A DNA stretch of 64,000 nt. It comes from Cherax quadricarinatus. Taxonomy: Eukaryota; Arthropoda; Malacostraca; Decapoda; Parastacidae. Positions within the stretch are counted from its first letter, which is position 1. Every line of letters starts with the position of its first letter. The notes under the pieces are model-generated. The model had not been told where the DNA came from. It worked only from the letters and a program-made list of their open reading frames with translations, and searched no databases. This document shows, in pieces, positions 53,927 to 63,869 of this stretch. The position numbers were made by a program, and so were the translations under genes. The stretch is taken from assembly GCF_038502225.1 (NCBI RefSeq), contig NC_091357.1, positions 7,715,119 through 7,779,118 of the forward strand, given 5' to 3'.

Positions 53927-54738
53927 ACTAGCCAGGTCCTACGATGGTGTACTAGCCAGGTCCTACGATGGTTTACTAGCCAGGTCCTACGATGGTTTAC
54001 TAGCCAGGTCCTACGATGGTTTACTAGCCAGGTCCTACGATGGTTTACTAGCCAGGTCCTACGATGGTGTACTAGCCAGGTCCTACGATGGTGTTACTAG
54101 CCAGGTCCTACGATGGTGTTACTAGCCAGGTCCTACGATGATGTCTTAGCCAGGTCCTACGATGGTGTACTAGCCAGGTCCTTCGAAGGTGTTACTAGCC
54201 AGGTCCTACGATGGTGTACTAGCCAGGTCCTACGATGGTGTTACTAGCCAGGTCCTACGATGGTGTTACTAGCCAGGTCCTACGATGGTGTACTAGCCAG
54301 GTCCTACGATGGTGTTACTAGCCAGGTCCTACGATGGTGTACTAGCCAGGTCCTACGATGGTGTTACTAGCCAGGTCCTACGATGGTGTACTAGCCAGGT
54401 CCTACGATGGTGTACTAGCCAGGTCCTACGATGGTGTTACTAGCCAGGTCCTACGATGGTGTACTAGCCAGATCCTACGATGGTGTACTAGCCAGGTCCT
54501 ACGATGGTGTTACTAGCCAGGTCCTACGATGGTATACTAGCCAAGTCCTACGATGGTGTACTAGCCAGGTTCTACGACGGTGTTACTAGCCAGGTCCTAC
54601 GATGGTGTACTAGCCAGGTCCTACGATGGTGTACTAGCCAGGTCCTACGGTGTACTAGCCAGGTCCTACGATGGTGTACTAGCCAGGTCCTACAATGGTG
54701 TACTAGCCAGGTCCTACGATGGTGCTACTAGCCAGGTT
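53927..54738. repeat. 24/25-bp array, right part
   Basis: The same unit and phase family as 52030-52588, with about 33 more copies, mixing GTGTACTAG and GTGTTACTAG forms. Fairly homogeneous. Confidence 0.95.
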
Positions 54739-54829
54739 CGTGGGTAGATCTAAGTGATTAGTTATTATAAGTGTATCAAGCAGCGGAACAGCAGAGATTG
54801 AAATTACCCGGTTTAAGAACCGGTAACTG

Positions 54830-55205
54830 CTGAAGGAGGCACTGAAGGAAGCAGTGGTAGTGCTGAAGGGAGTGCTGAAGTGCTGAGAGAGGTGCTGGAG
54901 GGAGCAGTGGTAACGCTGAAGGGATTGCTGAAGTGCTGAGAGAGGTGCTGAAGGAAGCAGTGGTAACGCTGAAGGGAGTGCTGAGGTGCTGAGAGAGGTG
55001 CTGGAGGAAGCAGTGATAACGCTGAAGAGATCGCTGAAGTGCTGAGAGAGGTGCTGAAGGAAGCAGTGGTAACGCTGAAGAGATCGCTGAAGTGCTGAGA
55101 GAGGTGCTGAAGGAAGCAGTGGTAACGCTGAAGGGAGTGCTGAGGTGCTGAGAGAGGTGCTGAAGGGAGTGCTGAAGTGTTGAGAGAGGTGCTGAAGGAA
55201 GGAAG
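54830..55205. repeat. 53-bp array, about seven copies
   Basis: Unit GCAGTGGTAACGCTGAAGGG + AGTGCTGAAGTGCTGAGAGA + GGTGCTGAAGGAA. CTGAAG-rich sub-repeats give Ser/Gln/Leu-rich minus-strand frames without a known domain. Confidence 0.9.
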
Positions 55206-55634
55206 TGTTGCAGCAAGGGAGTTAAGGATCGGTGAGGTAGTGTCAACATCCAGACTCCTATACACGCCTGGCATTGCATGACCCCTACTAGTTTAACGCT
55301 TCCCCGTGAATATCTTAATCCCCCAACTCACTACCTTCTTCATCTCCCAGTCTCTCCCTTATTTTCATTTTTTTTCATCTCTCCTTGTTCCCTATTCCAT
55401 CTTTTCATCTCCCCTTACTCCCTTTTTCATTTCTCCCTCTCTCAGCTTCCCTTCTCCTCTCATTCTTCCCTCTTTTCATCTTCCCCCTGGTTGTGGAGGG
55501 GAAGAAGTGGGGGGAGGGGGAGAGGGAAGTGGAAGGGATTATAAACGGTACAGATATGTAGGCAGCTTCAAAGAGGGCAAGAGTGTGAGTGATGGTGAAG
55601 GTGTTTTCTTCTTAGTCACTCTGCCCTGAGTAAT

Positions 55635-55760
55635 AGACTCAAGATCGTAGCTAAACCGAAATTGCAAATAAGCCATACCACGGGTGGGGATTGAACTCGT
55701 GGCGAGCGAGTCGTAAAACTCCAGGCCAGCGCCTAAGCAACTGGGTAACATAGAGCTTTT
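55635..55760 (-). mobile_element. tRNA-like repeat, single arm
   Basis: Minus strand: TTGCTTAGGCGCTGGCCTGG, then the GAGTTTTACGACTCGCTCGC segment and GAGTTCAATCCCCACCCGTG as the B-box region. Matches one arm of the foldback at 26702-26948. Confidence 0.55.
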
Positions 55761-55892
55761 CTGGGAACGCCAACGTTTCGATAACTTGAAGATCAACACG
55801 GAACAAAACGTAGTGTTCTTAAATAATGATAATAATTATTATTATTTTCCATTTTCTTATGTATAAAGTATGGTTTTCTTTGGTTATTACAG

Positions 55893-56040
55893 TGGAAACT
55901 CATCAAGATGTTCCAAACTTCAGCTGCCGATCAGAACACTGGGAGGAGTGCGCCAAGACTCGCCCCGGGGGGCAAGTACAGGACGTCCTTAATAACACTC
56001 TAGGAGAGTCCAGCAAGGACAACAGTGTCATGAACACCAA
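55893..56040 (+). CDS. Candidate internal coding exon, 148 bp, unknown protein
   Basis: A pyrimidine-rich stretch ending TTGGTTATTACAG (to 55892) is a good splice acceptor, and AA|GTGAGTGAG at 56041 is a good donor. Between them one frame is open throughout, about 48 complete codons, including ETHQDVPNFSCRSEHWEE, CAKTRPGGQVQDVLNN and TLGESSKDNSVMNTK. The exon would start with two bases of a split codon and end with two bases of another. Composition is complex, unlike the repeats nearby. Two N-glycosylation sequons (NFS, NNT) and two Cys eight residues apart suggest an extracellular segment (inference). I do not recognise the protein. No flanking exon was found in the window, so it would belong to a gene with long introns, or be a false positive. 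Confidence 0.45.
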
Positions 56041-56044
56041 GTGA

Positions 56045-56310
56045 GTGAGAGAGGCTCTTCTGTTTGTCCAGTTCCCCTCTACATCCCTTCCTTCATTTCT
56101 CCCTTTCTTCTGTCCCTCCATGCCGTCTGTTCATCTCTCCACATATTTCCCTTTCATCTGTCCCCCTCTGCCGTCCCTTCATCTCTATATCTCATTTTCC
56201 TCTGTCCTTCTTTACGTCTATCTGCACCCTCTTTCTCGTCTCTCCTTCCGCTATTATTCCCCCTTTCTTCCTTTTAATCTCTCCCTCCGTCCCTGTGTTT
56301 TGAAAATATA
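56045..56310. repeat. CT-rich tract downstream of candidate exon
   Basis: Pyrimidine-rich sequence with imperfect TTCATCTSTCC/TCCCTTTC words; open frames here are low complexity. Confidence 0.7.
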
Positions 56311-56314
56311 TTAA

Positions 56315-56940
56315 ATCTCTTTAAACATGTGAAAGGAAACACAGATCCTTTACCAGGATAATTTCATTAAGGAAATGTATCGCTTACCACGAGAATAGTC
56401 AATCCCAGTGAGCGAAAGATTTATTTAATAAAATAAATGTTAATACTTACCAAGTCTTAATTACGCTCTTGTCGTTATTAGATTTTGCCTTTATTAAGCC
56501 CATCCTTTATCGGCGTTATTTGAGGATGACAGTGATCGTTGTTAAGATCATGTTGTGTTCCATAACGAGGGGCTTTTTTAAAAAGTAATATTATATGCCA
56601 GTCACCCTAATTGTATATTGTATTCCACTTTATAGAAATAAAAGTTTGTTTTATAACAATATTTGCATCAAATTTATAAGCACGCAAACTACAACTGTAA
56701 TTTATACTTAAGATTCCATCAATACATTCGGTTGGAAAACCGGTGTACATTCACGTGAGAAAGGCCCTGTATTTATCACTCAGATATTTTTTTTTCACTT
56801 ATTCAGAGGCATGTTAAGAGCTCTGATTCCTGCCAAACAATGTACAGTGTGAAGACTGTGAGTCTTCAGTCTGTACCAGTAAAATAAAGACTAAATCTTT
56901 CACTGGAGACAGAATCGACGAGCTTTATAAGGTCTCTAGT
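56315..56940. other. AT-rich spacer
   Basis: No repeat or gene recognised; could be intron. Confidence 0.5.
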
Positions 56941-56949
56941 TAATAATAT

Positions 56950-57055
56950 CCAACAAGACAGTTTATTGTGGCAACGTTTCGCTCTCCACGAGCTTTGTCA
57001 AGCCGGTAACGACAGCTCCTGGAGAGCGAAACTGTCACAATAAAATGTCACATTA
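56950..57055. mobile_element. Inverted pair of hammerhead-like PLE repeats
   Basis: The minus copy has CTTGACAAAGCTC (about 56990-57004), then GAGAGC and GAAACGTTGCC (56971-56985). The plus copy has GACAGCTCCTGGAGAGC (57011-57027) and GAAAC (57028-57032). Each is followed by CACAATAAA. The stem plus GAAAC resembles the hammerhead core, with CTGATGA degenerated. Opposed arrangement as at 37838-38050. Confidence 0.45.
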
Positions 57056-57129
57056 GTTGCATCTGTGTTCATTTTCCTAACATTTCGTGGGTAATTCTAC
57101 CATTGTTTTGAGGGGTGGTGAACCCTTGC

Positions 57130-57470
57130 AGCACGGCCTGGGACCAGGCTTCCCAACTGACCACTTGGTACACTAGGCTGTACTAGCGGTCCGCAGGCTG
57201 CTAGTACACACAGGAATTTGCTGGAGATGGCGATCCAGTTTCTCCTTGAAAACTTATACCCTTGCTGGTAACAGGATGAAGTCTTGGACCACGGATGTTG
57301 GCATAGTGTTCTTTCATTGTGCCCATGGTTCCCCTGCTTTGAACTTGGTTTATTTTACACTCCCTCCTGTATCTCTCCAGTAAGTTACGCTAGGTTGTAA
57401 ACTGGGGACCTGACCTTTAAGTACCTTGCATGTATATATTATCAGGGATAGTAATATATACATGGGACGG
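57130..57470 (-). pseudogene. CR1-like LINE fragment, heavily decayed
   Basis: Complement of GTCTTGGACCACGGATGTTG, ATTGTGCCCATGG and CAGTTTCTCCTTGAAAAC corresponds to the RGPRLFN...LPE and F-K-x-x-L-D blocks of the second LINE subfamily. Many small indels. Confidence 0.55.
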
Positions 57471-57659
57471 GTATAATATCATAGGTGAAGTGACAGCCCT
57501 ATTTGCCTTCTACTCTTCTATTATTTTTACATATCCTTGATAATGTGAGAAACCACGAAACCGCTTGGATGTTCACTATTTTTTCACAGTGAATGTTTTG
57601 CTTATTGTGATCTTGTTACATATTACCAGTTATGTCTCTCTTCTCCGTTGCGTAGGTAG

Positions 57660-57815
57660 CAATTATTATAATCAAGAGGGAGCGCTAAACCCTTAGGATT
57701 ATGCAGCGCCGATGGGGGGGGGGAGTGGAAGGTATTCAGAGAACTGGAGCACAGATCCAATTCCTTAGATCAAGAGCTGCTCACCAACGTCAAGGAACCT
57801 TCCTTGAGGGGTTAG
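57660..57815. repeat. Dispersed repeat (GAACTGGAGCACAGATCCAA)
   Basis: GCGCTAAACCC, a G run, then GAACTGGAGC and ATCAAGAGCTGCTCACC. Relatives are at 27958-28060, 29435-29540 and 58580-58760. Non-coding, probably a SINE- or MITE-like family. Confidence 0.6.
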
Positions 57816-57929
57816 ATGTATTGTTTCTCAGCTTGCAGTCGTGAGTAATATACGTGCCTAGCAAATCAATATCTTACACAGGTATGCCTTTAACATTTTA
57901 AGCTAGGTTAGGGTGGTGCAGGGAGGTGG

Positions 57930-58012
57930 CCTGCCTAAGATAACTTAACCTAACCTAACCCAAACTAAACCCAATCAACCCAACCTAACCTAACCTAACC
58001 TGTACAGGTAAC
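57930..58012. repeat. Degenerate (AACCT)n telomere-like run
   Basis: Short perfect stretches such as CAACCTAACCTAACCTAACC, complementary to the arthropod telomere motif TTAGG, mixed with variants. Confidence 0.55.
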
Positions 58013-58029
58013 CTAACTTACCTGTATAT

Positions 58030-58372
58030 GAAATTCATGGTCTCCAGTAGTTGTAATATTACTTGTGGTCTCCAGTAGTTGTAATATTACTTGTGGTCTC
58101 CAGTAGTTGTAATATTACTTGTGGTCTCCAGTAGTTGTAATATTACTTGTGGTCTCCAGTAGTTGTAATATTACTTGTGGTCTCCAGTAGTTGTAATATT
58201 ACTTGTGGTCTCCAGTAGTTGTAATATTACTTGTGGTCTCCAGTAGTTGTAATATTACTTGTGGTCTCCAGTAGTTGTAATATTACTTGTGGTCTCCAGT
58301 AGTTGTAATATTACTTGTGGTCTCCAGTAGTTGTAATATTACTTGTGGTCTCCAGTAGTTGTAATATTCACT
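58030..58372. repeat. 28-bp array, about twelve copies
   Basis: Unit TTGTAATATTACTTGTGGTC + TCCAGTAG, essentially invariant across all copies. Confidence 0.96.
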
Positions 58373-58414
58373 TGTTGAATATTATGTAACAGTGTAAGTT
58401 AGAAGTCTGAGTAC

Positions 58415-58535
58415 AGCCTCCAGAGAGAGAGAGACGGAAGAGAGAGAGACGAGGAGAAAGAGAGAGAGACGGGGAGAAAGAGAGAGAGAGAGAGACGGGG
58501 AGAAAGAGAGAGAGAGAGAGACGGGGAGAAAGAGA
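58415..58535. repeat. GA-rich repeat (GAGACGGGGAGAAAGAGAGA)
   Basis: Four to five ~28-bp copies built on (GA)n with a GACGGGGAGAAA core. Confidence 0.9.
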
Positions 58536-58579
58536 GAACAAAGCAGAGTAGTTGCCACATGTCTCTGATAAACAAATGG

Positions 58580-58901
58580 TTGTAATTATTATTATTAGGT
58601 GGAAGCTCTAAACCCACATTGGCCATCCAGCGCCTGGGAGGGAGGGGAGGATGGAAATCAATCACAGGTTCGATCTAAGGAATGGGAGGACCAGTCCGGT
58701 TACTTGGATCAAGAGCCACACGGTCATAAGTGCATTTTCAAGAAGTTCTCACCGTGGCTGCTTTTATTTTTATCCAAAGAATTGGAGCTACTCTCTCTCT
58801 TCTTCCTCGGATCAAACAGGAGTAGGGGAAACTCTCGATACCCATCAAAGGCTTTCTGTACAGTAGTATGTCACTGAAATAAAGAAATATAGAAATAAAG
58901 A

Positions 58902-58964
<63 letters not shown>

Positions 58965-58965
58965 A
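58580..58965. repeat. Dispersed repeat and (ATT)n
   Basis: 58580-58760 is the family of 57660-57815. 58870-58965 ends in ATAGAAATAAAG then (ATT)n of about 20 repeats, like the SINE type 1 tail. Confidence 0.7.
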
Positions 58966-58999
58966 GGTTGTGTTATTTCAGTGGTCTTGTTTGAAGACA

Positions 59000-59460
59000 G
59001 TTTCTCTAGGTTATCACTAAGCAATGTTATGGGTGAAGACAGTCTATTTAGACGAGGGAGAGAGGCCCTTGCTGTAATGGGCATGTCTCTAGGGCGACAC
59101 TCCCGTCTTACACCGCTACACTCTCGCCCTTATACACCCGGGCTTTTGTGTTAGGTTGAGCCTCGTCCTTTCGCCTGCCCGGAAGAAATGTATTATTCAA
59201 GTAAAACACACAGTGGCCAGTGTTCCCGGGACTCGTGACAATGGTGGATGCATGAACAGGTCTGCCCTGCTCTAAACACTGCTCAGATTGTTCTGTTTTG
59301 AGCCCCTCTCTGAGCACCTGGCTTTGTGCTCTCTCTCTATGTTGAGATTGTGAAGTCTAGTCTCATAGTCAAGTCTAAGGCACTTTGACTTTTTGGGGTT
59401 ATTCTAGGTGATTTACACTATGTATGATAATTGTACTTATGTCTACCTGTGTCTGAACTT
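59000..59460. other. No gene seen
   Basis: Unassigned sequence with moderate GC and no repeat structure I could identify. Confidence 0.5.
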
Positions 59461-59463
59461 GTG

Positions 59464-59766
59464 TCCCGTAGCTCGGTTGGTAGCGCACTCAGCTCACACA
59501 CATTGAGGTCCGTGGTTCGGTCCCCGGTACGGGTGATAACAGAAAGGCGTGTTACCTTAAGATACCTGCTGCCCCTGTTCACCTAGCAGTAAATAGGTAC
59601 CTGGATGTTAGCCGACTGGTGTGGATCGCATCCTGGAGGACAAAATTAACCTAATTTGCCCGAAATGCTCTACATAACACGGGACTTTCTATATACTATG
59701 TCACTGATGTCAGCTGTGGTCTGTATACCTTGTACATATACTTGCAGAAATAAATATTATTATTAA
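59464..59766 (+). mobile_element. tRNA-derived SINE, type 1, second copy
   Basis: A-box-like TAGCTCGGTTGG (59469-59480), B box GGTTCGGTCCC (59514-59524), central domain with AATAGGTACCTGGATGTTAG, and an AAATAAATATTATTATTA tail. Same order as 15937-16239. Confidence 0.8.
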
Positions 59767-59769
59767 TTG

Positions 59770-59927
59770 TTTTTTTTCAACAAGGCCGTCTCCCACCGAG
59801 GCAGGGTGACCCAAAAAAGAAAGAAAATCCCCAAAAATAAAATACTTTCATCATCATTCAACACTTTCACCACACTCACACATAATCACTGTCTTTGCAA
59901 AGGCGTTCAGGTACGACATTATTATTA

Positions 59928-59985
<58 letters not shown>
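59770..59985. repeat. Dispersed repeat and (ATT)n
   Basis: 59775-59905 is the CCACCGAGGCAGGGTGACCC family also seen at 28850-29040 (minus). It is followed by (ATT)n at 59921-59985. Confidence 0.7.
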
Positions 59986-60329
59986 GTCTGGTAGTGAAGT
60001 TTATGCTGGTGCATTGCCCAGTCTTGCCGTGTCTGCTGGAACAACGAAAAGCTTTCATGGGAGGATATTCACATTAGTTAAAGGTTCCTTTGGAAATTAC
60101 AAAACCTCGGTTAGTTTATGATGTAGCGGGTTATGATTATGTGGGTCTGCTAGTCCTCCAGCAACAACAGCCTGAATGAACAACTCATCTTAAGTCTTGC
60201 GTTGTGGGACGAGTAAAACTGGGACAGTCGAAGAAGAGAGCATTTACTGAACGTCAGTACGAAGTTATTGTAAATATAGTGATGTCTGAGGCATGTGTCA
60301 CCAACACAAGATGATACCCAGCACAGAGG

Positions 60330-60486
60330 TCAGGTGATGATGTGAGGAGACAGAAGACAGGTCAGGTGATGATGTGAGGAGACAGAAGACAGGTCAGGTG
60401 ATGATGTGAGGAGACAGAAGACAGGTCAGGTGATGTGAGGAGACAAAAGACAGGTCAGGTGATGATGTGAGGAGACAGAAGACAGG
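60330..60486. repeat. 32-bp array, about five copies
   Basis: Unit GTCAGGTGATGATGTGAGGA + GACAGAAGACAG, one copy lacking GAT. It ends exactly where the LINE at 60487 begins. Confidence 0.93.
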
Positions 60487-60901
60487 TACTCGCCCCCCAT
60501 CCTGTTCCTCATCCTCGTATCAGACATAGACCGAGATATAACCCACAGCACTGTATCATCCTTTGCAGATGATAATAGGATCTGCATGAGGCTGTCTTCT
60601 ATTGAGGACACGGTTAACCTCCAAGAAGATACAGTGGACCCTCGCCTAATGAACGTATCGCATAACGTTAAATCCGCCTAGCGATACATTTTAACGCAAA
60701 AATTTTGCCTCGGCTAGCGCTAAAAAACTCACTCAACGCGATTCGTTCGAGACGCGTCCACGTGCGGCCTGAGCCCGCCTCACTTGTTCTGTGGGTGCCA
60801 GTGTTTACAAGCCAGCCACCGCGGTCGCTTCCAAGCATACAATCGGAACATTTCATATTATCACAGCCTTTTTAGTGATTGCACCTGCAAAATAAGTCAC
60901 C

Positions 60902-61855
60902 ATGGGCCTCAAGAAAGCTTCTAGTGCCAACCCTACAGCAAAAAGAGTGAGAATTACTATGGATATGAAGAAAGAGATCATTGCTAAGTGTGAAAGTGGA
61001 GTGCGTGTCTCCGAGCTGGCCAGGTTGTACACAAAACCCCAATCAACCATCGCTACTATTGTGGCCAAGAAAACGGCAATCAAGGAAGCTGTTCTTGCCA
61101 AAGGTGCAACTTTATTTTCGAAACAGAGATCGAAAGTGATAGAGGATGTTGAGAGACTGTTATTGGTGTGGATAAACGAAAAACAGATAGCAGGAGATAG
61201 CATCTCTCAAGCGATCATATGTGAAAAGGCTAGGAAGTTGCATGACGATTTAATTAGAAAAATGCCTGCAACTAGTGATGATGTGAGTGAATTTAAGGCC
61301 AGCAAAGGTTGGTTTGAGAGATTTAAGAATCGTAGTGGCATACATAGTGTGATAAGGCATGGTGAGGCTGCCAGTTTGGACCACAAAGCGGCTGAAAAAT
61401 ATGTGCAGGAATTCAAGGAGTACATAGACAGTGAAGGACTGAAACCTGAACAAGTGTTTAATTGTGACGAAACAGGCCTGTTTTGGAAGAAAATGCCAAA
61501 CAGGACCTACATTACTCAGGAGGAAAAGGCACTCCCAGGACATAAGCCTATGAAAGACAGGCTTACTCTGTTGATGTGTGCCAATGCTAGTGGTGATTGC
61601 AAAGTGAAGCCTTTATTGGTGTATCACTCTGAAACTCCCAGAGTGTTCAGGAAAAACAATGTCCTCAAGGCTAATTTGTGTGTGCTGTGGAGGGCAAACA
61701 GTAAGGCATGGGTCACTAGGGACTTTTTCTATGACTGGTTACACCATGCATTTGCCCCCACTGTGAAAAATTACCTAATTGAAAAGAAATTAGACCTTAA
61801 GTGCCTCCTGGTATTAGACAGTGCTCCTGGTCATCCTTCAGACGTGGCAGAGTGA
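60902..61855 (+). CDS. Tigger transposase, N-terminal part up to an in-frame stop
   Basis: This 317-residue frame starts at an ATG in excellent initiation context (CACCATGG). It encodes the DNA-binding half and the start of the DDE catalytic core of a Tigger/pogo transposase, which binds terminal repeats and moves the element into TA sites. Residues about 15-60 form the first helix-turn-helix (KKEIIAKCESGVRVSELARL) and about 75-150 the CENP-B-type second one (to GWFERFKNRSGIHSV). The first catalytic Asp is at 189 (NCDETGLFWKKMP) and the second at 306 (LVLDSAPGHP, where most relatives have DNAPAHP). It stops at TGA 61853-61855. The next codons continue in frame (LSAE, then the segment below), so the stop is probably a recent CGA-to-TGA change (inference). 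Confidence 0.9.
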   Translation: MGLKKASSANPTAKRVRITMDMKKEIIAKCESGVRVSELARLYTKPQSTIATIVAKKTAIKEAVLAKGATLFSKQRSKVIEDVERLLLVWINEKQIAGDSISQAIICEKARKLHDDLIRKMPATSDDVSEFKASKGWFERFKNRSGIHSVIRHGEAASLDHKAAEKYVQEFKEYIDSEGLKPEQVFNCDETGLFWKKMPNRTYITQEEKALPGHKPMKDRLTLLMCANASGDCKVKPLLVYHSETPRVFRKNNVLKANLCVLWRANSKAWVTRDFFYDWLHHAFAPTVKNYLIEKKLDLKCLLVLDSAPGHPSDVAE

Positions 61856-61867
61856 CTTTCTGCGGAA

Positions 61868-62689
61868 GTGAGCTTCATTAAGGTCAAGTTTTTGCCTCCT
61901 AATACCACTCCTCTCCTGCAGCCCATGGACCAGCAGATCATTTCCAACTTCAAGAAACTGTACACAAAAGCTGTGTTTGAAAGGTGCTTTGTAGTGACCT
62001 CAGAAACTCAATTGACTCTAAGAGAGTTTTGGAGAGATCACTTTAGCATCCTCAATTGTGTAAACATTATAGGTAAGGCTTGGGAGGAAGTGACTAAGAG
62101 GACCTTGAACTCTGCTTGGAAGAAACTGTGGCCAGAATGTGTAGACAAAAGGGATTTTGAAGGGTTTGAGGCTAACCCTGGGAATCCTATGCCAGTTGAG
62201 GAATCCATTGTGGCATTGGGGAAGTCCTTGGGGTTGGAGGTTAGTGGGGAGGATGTGGAAGAGTTGGTGGAGGAGGACAGTGAAGAACTAACCACTGATG
62301 AGCTGCTAGATCATCTTCAACAGCAAGAGGCCACACCTGAGGAAACTGCTTTGGAGGAGGGGATAGAGAAATTGAGGAAGTTGCCTACTTCAAAGATTAA
62401 GGAAATGTGTGCACTGTGGCTTAAAGTGCAAACCTTTTTTGATGAAAATCACCCTCACACAGCTATTGCAAGCCGTGCTGGTGACTATTACACTGACAAT
62501 GTTGTGAAACACTTTAGGAATGTCATAAAGGAATGGGAGGTACAGGCCTCTATGGACAGATATGTTGTGCAACAGAGGTCCAGTGACTCTCAAGCTGGTC
62601 CTAGTGGCATTAAAAGAAGGGAAGTAACCCCGGAAAAGGACTTGCCACCTCAAGTCCTAATGGAAGGGGATTCCCCTTCTAAACACTAA
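61868..62689 (+). pseudogene. Tigger transposase, C-terminal part
   Basis: In the same frame as 60902-61855, four codons after its stop. It begins VSFIKVKFLPPNTTPLLQ, and the following PMDQQ holds the third catalytic Asp (codon 343 of the joined frame). Then come FERCFVVTSETQLTLREFW, SAWKKLWPECVDKRDFEGFE, a Glu-rich stretch and a C-terminal tail ending SPSKH. There is no ATG at its start, so it would be translated only by readthrough of the TGA. With it, the whole frame would be about 595 codons, the usual Tigger-1-like length. All three acidic residues are present. Confidence 0.88.
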
Positions 62690-63869
62690 CACCATCAACA
62701 CACTCCCCTCCTCCCATCCCATCAATCATCACCAGATCTTCAATAAAGGTAAGTGTCATGTAACTGTGCATGTCTTCTTCAGTTTGTGTGTATTAAAATT
62801 AATATTTCATGTGGTAAAAATTTTTTTTTGTTCATACTTTGGGGAGTCAGGAACGGATTAATTTGATTTCCATTATTTCTTATGGGGAAAATTAATTCGC
62901 CTAACGATAATTTCGCCTAACGTTGAGCTCTCAGGAATGGATTAATAACGTTAGGCGAGGGTCCACTGTATAAACAAAGTTTTCCAGTGGACAACGGAAA
63001 ACGATATGATGTTCAATGAGGACAAATTCCAGCTACTCCGTTATGGAAAACCGGAGGAGATAATAGCTAGAACAGAGTATACTACAAACTCTGGCCGTAC
63101 AGTAGAGCGGAAAAATAATGTAAGGGACCTGGGAGTAGTAATGTCTGAGGATCTCACTTTCAAGGATCACAACAGTGCCACAATCACAAGTGCAAAGAAA
63201 ATGATAGGATGGATAATGAGAACGTTCAAAACAAGAGATGCCAAGCCAGTGATGATCCTTTTCAAATAGCTTGTTCTCTCTAGGCTGGAATACTGCTGTA
63301 CATTAACATTCCCATTCAAAGCAGGTGAAATTGCAGATCTAGAGAGTGTACAGAGAACCTTCACTGCACATATAAGTTCTGTCAAGCACCTTAACTACTG
63401 GAAACGCTTGGAAGCACTTGACTTGTACTCATTGGAACGCAGGAGAGAAAGATATATCATAATCTACACTTGGAAAATTCTGGAAGGAATGGTCCCGAAT
63501 CTGCACACAGAAATCACTCCCTACGAAAGTAAAAGACTGGGCAGGCGATGCAAAATACCCCCAATTAAAAGTAGGGGGTGCCATTGGTACACTAAGAGGA
63601 AACACCATAAGTGTCCAAGGCCCAAGACTGTTGAACAGCCTTCCACCAAGCATAAAAGGAATTACCAATAAACCCCTGCCTGCCTTCAAGAGAGAGCTGG
63701 ACAGATACCTAAAGTCAGTGCCGGATCAGCCGGGCTGTGGCTCGTATGTTGGACTGTGTACGGCCAGCAGTAACAGCCTGGTTGATCAGGCCCTGATCCA
63801 CCAGGAGGCCTGGTCGTGGACCGGGCCGTGGGGGCGTTGATCCCAGGAATAACCTCCAGGTAGGTAGAC

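Larger units (their letters stand above)
60632..62968 (+). mobile_element. Tigger (pogo) DNA transposon, nearly intact, 2,337 bp
   Basis: Perfect 18-base terminal inverted repeats CAGTGGACCCTCGCCTAA (60632-60649 and complement at 62951-62968) are flanked by TA on both sides (60630-60631 and 62969-62970). Subterminal CGCCTAACG motifs recur at the right end (about 62899-62922). Removing the element and one TA restores the LINE reading AAGAAGATATAAACAAAG found in the two minus-strand LINE copies, proving a cut-and-paste type insertion. It carries one transposase gene with one stop codon and an AATAAA motif at 62742-62747. Confidence 0.95.
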
